Shown here: positions 1-7,374 of the stretch, piece by piece
How positions within the stretch are numbered: position 1 is the stretch's first letter
Layout of the letters: each line of letters opens with the position of its first letter
Source: an uncultured Clostridia bacterium
GTDB taxonomy: Bacteria > Bacillota > Clostridia > Peptostreptococcales > Anaerovoracaceae
Length of the DNA: 38,769 nt
Direction of reading: 5' to 3'
Assembly (NCBI GenBank): GCA_937889655.1
Contig: CALBZG010000157.1
Span: 1 to 38,769 of the forward strand
Translations under genes and position numbers: made by a program
The notes under the pieces: model-generated
What the model was told of the DNA's origin: nothing
Databases searched by the model: none
The model's input: the letters and a program-made list of their open reading frames with translations, nothing else

Positions 1-15
1 TGTTGAGGTTATGAA

Positions 16-1188
16 ATGAGATCGCACAGAAGAATACCAAGGAAAAGAATCCTCATGTTGCTCACAGTCCTGAGTCTGATTTTCATACTCATGTGTTCAA
101 CTGTTCCGGCATTTGCTGAGGAAACATTGACCGGCAGCATCACACCATCTGAAATACAGGAAGGATTGGCGTTCTGCTCGGAATATCCGGCTACCCTGAA
201 ATACGACGGTCAAATCATCGAATTCCCGGAGGACCTTTGTCCTCCAACCATTATCAGGAGCCGGACATTGATACCTGCCAGGCAATTGTTTGAAGCCATG
301 GGAGGGAGTGTGGACTGGCAGCCCGAAAACCACCAGGTTGAAATCAGCCTGGCGGATTCAACAGTAGCACTGACCATAGGATCCGATAAAGCAATCGTCA
401 ATGGAAAGGAGAAGGAACTGGAAGTACCGGCGCTGATCATCGACCATGACGGTGATTGCTACGGCAGCACCATGATACCGTTGAGATTTGTGAGTGAAGA
501 GCTTGGATATGCCGTCATTTGGGATGATATCGAGAGAATCGTTAATGTTTTCAATCCGCTGGATTTGCCTGAATTGAACGAGACGGCAGCTCAAAAAATA
601 ATCTGTATAGATGCAGGGCATGGCGGCGAAGATCCCGGAGCCATAGGCCATGAAGACATGGAAGATGAAATATATGAGAGCGATGTAAATCTGAAAGTGG
701 CGCTGGACCTTCAAAAACTACTTGAGGCTTCAGGCGCTACGGTGATCATGACCCGGGAAGATGATATCAAGATCGATAAATACGAGCGTGTTGCCATTGC
801 CAATGATACCGACGCCGATATATTCGTGTCTATCCATAATAATTCTTCAGATCATAGTACCATTAACGGAACTACGACATATTACTACGACCGGATACAG
901 GAAGACGGTAGTACGCAAGCCGATCTCTATGGGATCAGCAGCCGGGCACTGGCATTGGCGGTACAGGGATCCTTGCAGCCACTGCTGGGAACCAGGGATA
1001 ATGGCTGCATAGAATATCCCGAATTAGCAGTCCTCAATAAGACCAATATGCCGGCCATCGTTATTGAAGGGGCTTATCTTTCAAACGAAGGAGATTTTGC
1101 CCTGATTTCAAAGGATGATTATATATACAAGTATGCTTACGGGGTTGCTCGCGGGCTGATCATGGCAATGAATGACGCAATGGATTAA
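16..1188 (+). CDS. Secreted N-acetylmuramoyl-L-alanine amidase (Amidase_3) with N-terminal copper-amine-oxidase-like domain
   Basis: Predicted exported cell-wall hydrolase that cleaves the amide bond between muramic acid and the stem peptide. Residues 1-34 form a signal peptide (basic start, hydrophobic core, AFA/EE cleavage). Residues about 50-180 resemble the Cu_amine_oxidN1 fold (RTLIPARQLFEAMGG, MIPLRFVSEELGY), a module common in clostridial surface proteins and used for wall attachment or stability rather than oxidase chemistry. The catalytic domain covers about 196-390 and shows zinc-ligand motifs DAGHGG, an acidic residue in the EIYESDVN stretch, SIHNN, and the catalytic glutamate in VIEGAYLSN. 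A GAGG ribosome site lies 7 bases before the ATG. The gene's upstream context is cut by the window edge. Family assignment is firm; biological role (sporulation, division or autolysis) cannot be told. Confidence 0.9.
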   Translation: MRSHRRIPRKRILMLLTVLSLIFILMCSTVPAFAEETLTGSITPSEIQEGLAFCSEYPATLKYDGQIIEFPEDLCPPTIIRSRTLIPARQLFEAMGGSVDWQPENHQVEISLADSTVALTIGSDKAIVNGKEKELEVPALIIDHDGDCYGSTMIPLRFVSEELGYAVIWDDIERIVNVFNPLDLPELNETAAQKIICIDAGHGGEDPGAIGHEDMEDEIYESDVNLKVALDLQKLLEASGATVIMTREDDIKIDKYERVAIANDTDADIFVSIHNNSSDHSTINGTTTYYYDRIQEDGSTQADLYGISSRALALAVQGSLQPLLGTRDNGCIEYPELAVLNKTNMPAIVIEGAYLSNEGDFALISKDDYIYKYAYGVARGLIMAMNDAMD

Positions 1189-1209
1189 ACGGAAGGTTTA
1201 GGTATAGGA

Positions 1210-1512
1210 TTGGAACTATTAGCATTATATCTGGGGATGGCACTGTTAGGCTATTTCGCCGGAGCCGGATTGAAAAAGAAAAATGTGCAGTTGGGCTGGA
1301 TCGGGAAAGTGACTACTGTTGCCGTTGTAGCCCTTGTTTATGTGATGGGCAGCAGGATCGGATCCGATGAACGGGTCATTGCAAGCCTCGATTCTATCGG
1401 TTTGATCGCCTTTGTCATCGCGATCGCCTCTTTTGCAGGATCTGTTCTTTTTGTATTTCTGGCCAGAAAACTGATGGGCATCGACAAAAGGGGGTTACGG
1501 AACATTGACTAA
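1210..1512 (+). CDS. LysO-type lysine exporter, N-terminal part (DUF340)
   Basis: Small membrane protein of 100 residues with about three hydrophobic helices (roughly 1-20, 30-48, 62-88). It matches the first third of the LysO/YbjE family, which in E. coli is one 299-residue lysine exporter. Here the family is encoded as two ORFs, this one and the next, whose lengths sum to 297 residues. The likely start is TTG at 1210 with a weak AGG-containing site just upstream; an ATG ten codons in is the alternative. It ends within the start of the next ORF (8-base overlap), which implies translational coupling. Split LysO genes are, to my knowledge, common in Firmicutes, so this is probably natural and not a broken gene. 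Confidence 0.7.
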   Translation: MELLALYLGMALLGYFAGAGLKKKNVQLGWIGKVTTVAVVALVYVMGSRIGSDERVIASLDSIGLIAFVIAIASFAGSVLFVFLARKLMGIDKRGLRNID

Positions 1513-2098
1513 ATTGATTCTTGCCTCCGTTATTCTAGGTGTTGTTTCAGGAGCCACTTTTATACCCGACGGGTTCATCGCTGTATCGGGCGATTTACTG
1601 ATACTAGGTCTTTGCATATTGCTTTTTTTTGTGGGCATGGACCTGGGCAGGGAAGGCACTGTGGTTGCCAGCTTCAGAAAGGTCGGCTTCAGAGTGGTGG
1701 TGTTTCCATTGGCCGTGATAGCGGGAACGCTGCTCAGCGCAATGCTGGTCTCTTTCTTCCTGCCGATAACCGCCAGAGAAAGCATGGCTGTTTCCGCAGG
1801 CTTCGGTTGGTATACTCTTGCGCCGGTCATATTATCAGAGTATAATGCCCAAGTGTCTGCTGTTTCTTTTATGTATAATGTTATGAGAGAGATGATTGGG
1901 ATAATCCTGATCCCGCTGGTAGCGAAATACATCGGATTTGTTGAATGCACCAGTCTGCCCGGGGCGGCGGCTATGGACGTGTGTCTGCCGATCGTGGAAA
2001 AATCCACAGCCCCCAATATTACGATCTACAGTTTTATAAGCGGGGTGGTTTTGAGTTTTTCGGTGCCGATACTGGTACCGCTGCTTGTGGGCTTATAA
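1505..2098 (+). CDS. LysO-type lysine exporter, C-terminal part
   Basis: Polytopic membrane protein of 197 residues with about six hydrophobic segments, matching the C-terminal two thirds of the LysO/YbjE family (features include SAGFGWYTLAPVIL and the REMIGIILIPLVAKYIG region). Members export L-lysine and related compounds. The start is TTG at 1505, inside the last codons of the preceding ORF and in the +1 frame relative to it. An AAAAGGGGG run at 1486-1494 lies just upstream and could act as the ribosome site. Its position before an amino-compound catabolic island suggests relief from accumulated basic amino acid or an analogue, but that is inference. Confidence 0.75.
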   Translation: MTKLILASVILGVVSGATFIPDGFIAVSGDLLILGLCILLFFVGMDLGREGTVVASFRKVGFRVVVFPLAVIAGTLLSAMLVSFFLPITARESMAVSAGFGWYTLAPVILSEYNAQVSAVSFMYNVMREMIGIILIPLVAKYIGFVECTSLPGAAAMDVCLPIVEKSTAPNITIYSFISGVVLSFSVPILVPLLVGL

Positions 2099-2147
2099 AA
2101 GACTGACAGCTAATAAAATAATTATGAATTGTATGGAGATGAAAAAA

Positions 2148-2990
2148 ATGTCTGAAAGAAAAAAATTTAAGGGAAGCAGCGATTATGTCGTAACAAAGGA
2201 ATTGATGAATGCGGTCAATGTTTCCATAGCGCTGGAAAAACCGCTATTGATAAAGGGTGAACCGGGAACCGGCAAAACTATGCTGGCGGATTCCATTTCG
2301 AAAGCCCTGGGCATGCGGCTGCTTATTTGGAGCATCAAGTCCACTACAAAAGCCCAGGAGGGGCTTTACATGTATGATACTGTTCAGCGTCTTTATGACA
2401 GCCAGTTCGGAGAAGGAGACGTATCCAATATCAAGCAGTACATCAAACTTGGCAAGCTGGGTGAAGCTTTTACGTCGGATGAACAGGTGATCCTGCTGAT
2501 TGATGAAATCGACAAGGCGGATCTTGAATTTCCGAATGACCTGCTTTGGGAACTGGATAAGATGGAGTTTTATATCAACGAAACCAAAGAAACCATTAAG
2601 ACCAAAAAGAGACCTATCGTCATCATAACAAGCAATGCCGAAAAAGAGCTGCCGGATGCATTTTTAAGGCGCTGCATTTTCCATTATATCGAGTTCCCGG
2701 ACAGGGAAAAGATGAAAGATATCGTGAAAGTGCACTATGGCGATATGGATTCCATTTTACTTGAGCAAGCCATGGAAGCGTTTTACAAGATCCGTAGCAT
2801 GAAAGACCTTCAAAAGCTCCCTTCCACATCGGAATTGCTGGATTGGCTCCAGGCGCTGATGATCAGCGGTGTAGACACGGACAAGATCGTTGCTGAAATC
2901 CCTTATGTCGGAGTATTGCTGAAGAAAAATCAGGATATAGAAGTGATGTACGAGATCAAGGATAAGGGTTATTCCCTAAGGAACTGGTAA
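2148..2990 (+). CDS. MoxR-family AAA+ ATPase
   Basis: 280-residue AAA+ ATPase. Walker A GEPGTGKT at 37-44, Walker B-like ILLIDEIDKAD, sensor-1 region VIITSNAEKELPDAFLRRC with the arginine finger pair, and a C-terminal lid. MoxR ATPases act with VWA-domain partners as chaperones that insert metals or remodel enzyme complexes. The start was set at ATG 2148 because GGAG lies 9 bases before it; the reading frame is open further upstream to 2085 but would overlap the lysO end and lacks a site. The stop is one base before the start of the VWA gene, the usual adjacent MoxR-VWA pair. The client is unknown; the downstream dehydrogenase/aminotransferase or the exporter are candidates only by location. 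Confidence 0.88.
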   Translation: MSERKKFKGSSDYVVTKELMNAVNVSIALEKPLLIKGEPGTGKTMLADSISKALGMRLLIWSIKSTTKAQEGLYMYDTVQRLYDSQFGEGDVSNIKQYIKLGKLGEAFTSDEQVILLIDEIDKADLEFPNDLLWELDKMEFYINETKETIKTKKRPIVIITSNAEKELPDAFLRRCIFHYIEFPDREKMKDIVKVHYGDMDSILLEQAMEAFYKIRSMKDLQKLPSTSELLDWLQALMISGVDTDKIVAEIPYVGVLLKKNQDIEVMYEIKDKGYSLRNW

Positions 2991-2991
2991 A

Positions 2992-4185
2992 ATGTTTTTA
3001 GATTTTTTCTACCTGCTTCGATCCAAAGAGATCAGCATTTCTATGGACGAGTGGCTGACACTGATGGAAGCGATGAATAAGGGGCTTGGGAACTCCAGCC
3101 TCGTGGGCTTTTATGATCTGTGCCGAGCGATCCTGATCAAAAGCGAAGCGGAATATGACAAGTTCGACCTGGCATTTGCTGAATACTTCCAAGGTATTGA
3201 AACCCCTGAGGATCTGCCAAAAGAATTTTGGAAGTGGTTAAGCGAGGATGTCAAGGTCAGGGACATCAATGACAAGCCAATGCCGGAGGACTTCCTGAAG
3301 GAATTGGAAGAACTGCTGGAGACGCTTAAAAAAAGGATCGAGGAACAAAAGGAGAAGCATAATAAAGGTGCGTACTGGATAGGCACCGGCGGTATTTCCA
3401 CCCAAGGCCATTCAGGATATAATCCGCGGGGCATCCGTACAGGCGGTGAGGGACGCCACCGCTCGGCGGTTCAAATCGCCGGTGAGAGAAATTTCAAGGA
3501 CTTCAGGGAAGATACGGTGTTGGACATACGCCAGTTTCAAATTGCATTCAGAAAGCTGAGGCAGTTTTCCTCCCGGATCGACAGTCAGAAAACTGAACTG
3601 GATATAGATAAAACAATTGATGAGACCTGCGATAATGCAGGATATTTAAAATTAGTTTTTGAAAAACCACGTAAAAATACCGTCAAAATATTGCTGCTAA
3701 TGGATTCCGACGGATCCATGATGAGATATAGCAGATTATGCAACAGGCTGTTTCAAGCGGCGAGTAAATCCAGCCACTTTAAGGACCTGAAGGTCTATTA
3801 TTTTCATAACTGTATATATGAGCACCTTTACACCACGCCGTTATGCAAAACCAATGAATGGATCGACACAGACTGGGTGCTTAAAAATCTTGACCAGGAG
3901 TACAAGCTGATCCTGGTGGGCGATGCCACGATGGCCATGTCAGAACTCATGAAAAAGGGAGGCAACTGCATCCTTGGCATGTTCAACGAGGAACCCGGTA
4001 TCGATTGGTTGAAAAAGTTCAAAAGACGATATAAAAAGCAAATATGGCTGAATCCTATACAGGAATCCGATTGGGAACATGTTTACGGTTCAGAAAGCAT
4101 CGCCGCTATTAAAGAAGTATTTCCGATGTTCGAATTGTCGTTGGAGGGTCTCGACAAGGGCATCAAAAAATTACTCAGCAGGTAA
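2992..4185 (+). CDS. VWA-domain protein, partner of MoxR ATPase (CoxE-like)
   Basis: 397-residue soluble protein. The N-terminal 120 residues are helical and acidic, followed by a Gly-rich linker (WIGTGGISTQGHSGYNPRG, 129-147) typical of this MoxR-linked VWA family, and a VWA domain from about 228 to 397. The first MIDAS segment reads MDSDGSM at 237-243; the classical form is DxSxS, so the middle serine is an aspartate (D238, D240, S242). A later acidic strand ILVGDATMA probably supplies the other metal ligand. Related proteins tend to have DVGGSM, so the family is already relaxed at this place. Stop-start spacing of one base with the MoxR gene shows co-translation. Likely role is a metal-dependent adaptor presenting a client to the ATPase; client unknown. 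Confidence 0.85.
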   Translation: MFLDFFYLLRSKEISISMDEWLTLMEAMNKGLGNSSLVGFYDLCRAILIKSEAEYDKFDLAFAEYFQGIETPEDLPKEFWKWLSEDVKVRDINDKPMPEDFLKELEELLETLKKRIEEQKEKHNKGAYWIGTGGISTQGHSGYNPRGIRTGGEGRHRSAVQIAGERNFKDFREDTVLDIRQFQIAFRKLRQFSSRIDSQKTELDIDKTIDETCDNAGYLKLVFEKPRKNTVKILLLMDSDGSMMRYSRLCNRLFQAASKSSHFKDLKVYYFHNCIYEHLYTTPLCKTNEWIDTDWVLKNLDQEYKLILVGDATMAMSELMKKGGNCILGMFNEEPGIDWLKKFKRRYKKQIWLNPIQESDWEHVYGSESIAAIKEVFPMFELSLEGLDKGIKKLLSR

Positions 4186-4191
4186 ATCAAA

Positions 4192-5571
4192 ATGATGAAA
4201 CAGAAAAAAGAGCAATTCACCGTTGAAGAATTGATCACAGTGCTGAATCATGTTAAGGATGCCGTCTTTATTGAAGATAAAGACGGCATTACGATGTGGT
4301 GCAACAAGGCGTGTGAAAAACTCTATCAAATCAGGCTCGAAGACATCGTTGGCATTTCTGCCATCGAACTTGAAAAGGAAGGCGTTTTCAGCCCGTCCGT
4401 TACGGCTAAAGTGCTGACGGAGTCGAAAGAAGTGACCATCGTCCATGAAAATAAGGCCGGCAAGCGACTTCTGACAACAGGGACTCCTGTTTTTGACAGC
4501 GAAGGTACGATATTCAGGATCATCACTACGTCAAGGGATATTACCGAACTGAGCAATCTTCAGAATGAACTGGTGACTATGCAAAACGCCATCGATGAAT
4601 TAAAGGGTTCAGAAAGCGATGATGGATCAGGTTTAGTTGGTGTGAGCCAAGCTATGCAAAACGTTCTATTGCTCGCAAAAAGGCTTGCGGATGTAAGTTC
4701 AACGGTTTTAATAACAGGAGAATCGGGTGTAGGCAAAGGGCTCATCGCAAGATATCTACATAATAATGGCAGCAGAAAATCCCGACCTTTCATTGCAGTG
4801 AACTGCGGCGCCATACCGGAAACTCTTATCGAATCTGAATTGTTTGGATATGAACCTGGAGCTTTTACCGGTTCCAGAGCAGAAGGGAAGAAAGGCTTGT
4901 TTGAGGAAGCCCAAGGCGGAACGATATTTCTGGATGAAATTTCCGAACTGCCTTTAAACCTTCAAGTCAAACTGCTTCAGATCATACAAGAGCGCGAATT
5001 CAAGAAGGTCGGAGGGGTCAAAAGCATACCTGTAGACGTTAGGATCATTTCCGCTACAAACAAGGAACTAAGAACTCTTGTGGAATCAGGCCGCTTTCGG
5101 GAGGATCTGTATTACCGTCTAAATGTGGTGCCTTTGAATGTTCCGCCGCTTCGGGAAAGAAGGGAAGATATTCTTCCACTGATCCAACATACTCTCCTCA
5201 GGGTAAATTCAAAACTGAAGGATAGCAAAGCAATCGATCCCGAAACGATGGCCATACTATTAACTTATCAATGGCCAGGCAATGTCAGAGAAATTGAAAA
5301 TATCATCGAAAGACTGGTAATAACTACAAGGGACCATGTGATCATGCCAGAAAATCTCCCAGCATTCCTTTTTGAAAAAGCGAAGATCAATATTATTAAA
5401 ACATCAGAAATCACCCTCAAAGAAGCTGTGGAGCATGCCGAAAAAGAACTATTGGAAGCTGCTTTGCAAAAACACGGATCTACGAGAGCCATGTCTAAAG
5501 CCCTTGATGTAAGTCAACCTACCATCGTTCGGAAGCTGGCAAAATATAAAATCAAGACCAAGGAAATGTAA
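4192..5571 (+). CDS. PAS-domain sigma54-dependent transcriptional activator (enhancer-binding protein)
   Basis: 459-residue bacterial enhancer-binding protein. A PAS sensor spans about 8-120, a short coiled linker 120-140, the sigma54 AAA+ domain about 148-390, and a Fis-type helix-turn-helix about 414-459. Diagnostic motifs are Walker A GESGVGKG (176-183), the sigma54-contacting loop GAFTGS (223-228), Walker B IFLDEI (245-250) and the FREDLYYRLNV arginine region. Such proteins bind distant upstream sites and melt promoters held by RpoN. It starts 7 bases after the VWA gene, so may be co-transcribed with the exporter/MoxR/VWA genes. The palindrome at 5660-5694 and the -24/-12 promoter at 5835-5850 immediately downstream make the dehydrogenase-aminotransferase pair its probable target. 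The PAS ligand is unknown. Confidence 0.95.
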   Translation: MMKQKKEQFTVEELITVLNHVKDAVFIEDKDGITMWCNKACEKLYQIRLEDIVGISAIELEKEGVFSPSVTAKVLTESKEVTIVHENKAGKRLLTTGTPVFDSEGTIFRIITTSRDITELSNLQNELVTMQNAIDELKGSESDDGSGLVGVSQAMQNVLLLAKRLADVSSTVLITGESGVGKGLIARYLHNNGSRKSRPFIAVNCGAIPETLIESELFGYEPGAFTGSRAEGKKGLFEEAQGGTIFLDEISELPLNLQVKLLQIIQEREFKKVGGVKSIPVDVRIISATNKELRTLVESGRFREDLYYRLNVVPLNVPPLRERREDILPLIQHTLLRVNSKLKDSKAIDPETMAILLTYQWPGNVREIENIIERLVITTRDHVIMPENLPAFLFEKAKINIIKTSEITLKEAVEHAEKELLEAALQKHGSTRAMSKALDVSQPTIVRKLAKYKIKTKEM

Positions 5572-5659
5572 TAAAATGCGGCGGAATGCACGAAATTGTA
5601 AACAACCAAAGCTGCGCAGCAATAGAAACATCTGTTATTGAAAAAAAAGAGCTGCTAAC

Positions 5660-5694
5660 GATTCAATATTGCATCATTGATGCAATATTGAATC
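5660..5694. promoter_or_regulatory. Perfect 17+1+17 palindrome, likely upstream activating site for the sigma54 activator
   Basis: Left arm GATTCAATATTGCATCA (5660-5676) is exactly complementary to the right arm (5678-5694) around one central base. It sits about 160 bases upstream of the -24/-12 promoter, the usual enhancer distance, and next to the activator gene. No T-run follows on the plus strand, so it is not the terminator of the activator. A further half-site lies at 5741-5751. Confidence 0.7.
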
Positions 5695-5753
5695 AAAATA
5701 AAAATAACTGAATTTGCAACAGAAGCAATTAATTTGTCAGAATATTGAACCAC

Positions 5754-5782
5754 ACCGATGCGAAATTGTATCGGTATTTTTT
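5754..5782 (+). terminator. Rho-independent terminator of the activator gene
   Basis: Stem ACCGATGC (5754-5761) with GTATCGGT (5768-5775), eight pairs including one G-T, loop of six bases, followed by ATTTTTTG. It separates activator transcription from the sigma54-driven genes. Confidence 0.75.
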
Positions 5783-5834
5783 GTGTTTTCAAACCCGGGC
5801 CCCAATTATCGCTCATATTTCAATGTTTTAATTT

Positions 5835-5850
5835 TGGCATGCATCTTGCG
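5835..5850 (+). promoter_or_regulatory. Sigma54 (-24/-12) promoter
   Basis: TTGGCATGCATCTTGCG carries GG at 5836-5837 and GC at 5848-5849 with exactly ten bases between, matching the YTGGCAC-N5-TTGC consensus closely. The transcription start would be near 5861 and the leader about 35 bases. The adjacent sigma54 activator supports the call. Confidence 0.88.
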
Positions 5851-5894
5851 TTATAAATTAGAAAAAGGGGATCTCTAATATACAGGAGGATATT

Positions 5895-7325
5895 ATGGCA
5901 TTGAATTATGATGATTATGTAGCAGGGCTTGTAAAGAAAGCTAAAGCGGCACAGGCAATCGCAGAAAATTTCACTCAGGAGCAGGTGGATGAATTAACCT
6001 TTGCTGTGGCGTACGCTATGACTAAACCGGAGGTCGCTTTACGACTTTCAGAAATGCTTGTTGAAGAATCAAAGATGGGCATCGTAAAAGACAAGCAAGC
6101 GAAGATATTTACTAAAGTAAAAGGCGCTTACTGCCAAATGAAGGGCTGCAAGTCTGTTGGCCTGGTTGAAGTGGACGAAAAAATCGGCATTGAAAAATAT
6201 GCCAAGCCAATAGGCGTCATCGGGGCTCTTCTGCCGGTCACTAATGGTGAAGCAACTCCTGTGGTGAAGGCTCTCATGGCGCTGAAAACAAGAAACGCGA
6301 TCATACTTGCACCTCATCCGAAGGCCAGAAAAACAAATTTTGAGGCAACGGAGGAAATCCGCAAAGCTATCGTCAAAATGGGAGCGCCGGCGGATCTGGT
6401 CCAGGCGATGGATCCTGAATATGTATCCATTGAAGCATCCCAATCCCTGATGAAACAAGTCGACTTTATATTGGCTACCGGCGGAACTCCGATGGTACGG
6501 CAGGCTTATTCATCAGGAAATCCGGCTATCGGGGTAGGAACAGGCAACGTCGTATGCATGGTGGACGGTACGACGGACCTTGATAAGACTGCCGAAATGA
6601 TTATTCGCTCCAAGAGCTTCGATCATGCGACGTCCTGCTCGACTGAGAACAACATCATCTGTTTTAAGGATTGCTATGATGATTTCGTGGCAGCCATTAC
6701 TAAAGCGGGATGCGCCGTCATCAAGGAAGGATCCGAGGAAAAACAGAAAATCATCAAAACCATCTGGCCTGAAACACCGAAGAATCATGATCTGAACAGG
6801 CAGATTGTTGCTCAAAGTGCTTTAACGATCGCTTCGCTGGCGGGAGTTGAGGTTCCGGCAGATACGAAAATAATTCTGGTGGAAGAAAACGGTGGCTATG
6901 GAAACGAATTTCCCCTAACCGGAGAAAAGCTTTCACCTGTAGCCTGCTTGCGGAAATGCAAGGATTTTGATGACGGCGTGCTGCAAATGACCAATATCCT
7001 GAAATACCAGGGAGAAGGCCACAGCTGCGGCATCCATACCACGATAAAAGAAAGAGTCACAGCGCTTGGCGAGAAGATCCACGTTTGCAAGGTCTGCGTT
7101 AATCTCCCGCAATCATTATCAAACTCCGGATCATGGACCTGCGGATTCCCGATGTCTCTTACGCTAGGCTGCGGCACCTGGGGCCACAATTCTATATCTC
7201 ATAACGCTACCTGGAAAGACCTGCTGAATTTCACCTATGTCGCCAGGGAAATCCAATCCTATCAGCCGACCGACGAAGATCTGTTCGATAACGCCGAATT
7301 GAGAGCGAAGATCGACAATCAGTAG
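5895..7325 (+). CDS. CoA-acylating aldehyde dehydrogenase (SucD/EutE/SauS-like)
   Basis: 476-residue NAD(P)-dependent dehydrogenase that would interconvert an aldehyde and its acyl-CoA. The family is seen from the nucleotide-binding part (ATGGTPMVRQAYSSG, 194-207), a catalytic cysteine in the ATSCSTENN context (C248), and the C-terminal TLGCGTWGHNSISHN motif, equivalent to the LGCGSWGGNS signature of AdhE, SucD and acetaldehyde dehydrogenases. Length fits the stand-alone acylating class (about 450-490). It has an AGGAGG site 7 bases before ATG and is first in a two-gene operon with an aminotransferase, behind a sigma54 promoter. Substrate candidates consistent with the partner are sulfoacetaldehyde, succinate, malonate or glutarate semialdehyde; sequence alone does not choose. 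Confidence 0.88.
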   Translation: MALNYDDYVAGLVKKAKAAQAIAENFTQEQVDELTFAVAYAMTKPEVALRLSEMLVEESKMGIVKDKQAKIFTKVKGAYCQMKGCKSVGLVEVDEKIGIEKYAKPIGVIGALLPVTNGEATPVVKALMALKTRNAIILAPHPKARKTNFEATEEIRKAIVKMGAPADLVQAMDPEYVSIEASQSLMKQVDFILATGGTPMVRQAYSSGNPAIGVGTGNVVCMVDGTTDLDKTAEMIIRSKSFDHATSCSTENNIICFKDCYDDFVAAITKAGCAVIKEGSEEKQKIIKTIWPETPKNHDLNRQIVAQSALTIASLAGVEVPADTKIILVEENGGYGNEFPLTGEKLSPVACLRKCKDFDDGVLQMTNILKYQGEGHSCGIHTTIKERVTALGEKIHVCKVCVNLPQSLSNSGSWTCGFPMSLTLGCGTWGHNSISHNATWKDLLNFTYVAREIQSYQPTDEDLFDNAELRAKIDNQ

Positions 7326-7374
7326 TTGTAATAAAATAATGTTTTAATTTAAGAAGAAGAATAGGAGAAAAGTT

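Larger units (their letters stand above)
5572..5894. other. Regulatory intergenic region between activator and aldehyde dehydrogenase
   Basis: 323 bases without a gene. It holds, in order, a long perfect palindrome (5660-5694), a second copy of one half-site (AATATTGAACC at 5741-5751, one mismatch to AATATTGAATC at 5684-5694), a rho-independent terminator (5754-5782), a sigma54 promoter (5835-5850) and the ribosome site AGGAGG before the ATG at 5895. No small ORF with a convincing ribosome site was seen. Confidence 0.8.

Noticed and set aside
5660..5694. Terminator of the activator gene
   Set aside because: No T-run follows on the plus strand, and a proper terminator exists at 5754-5782.
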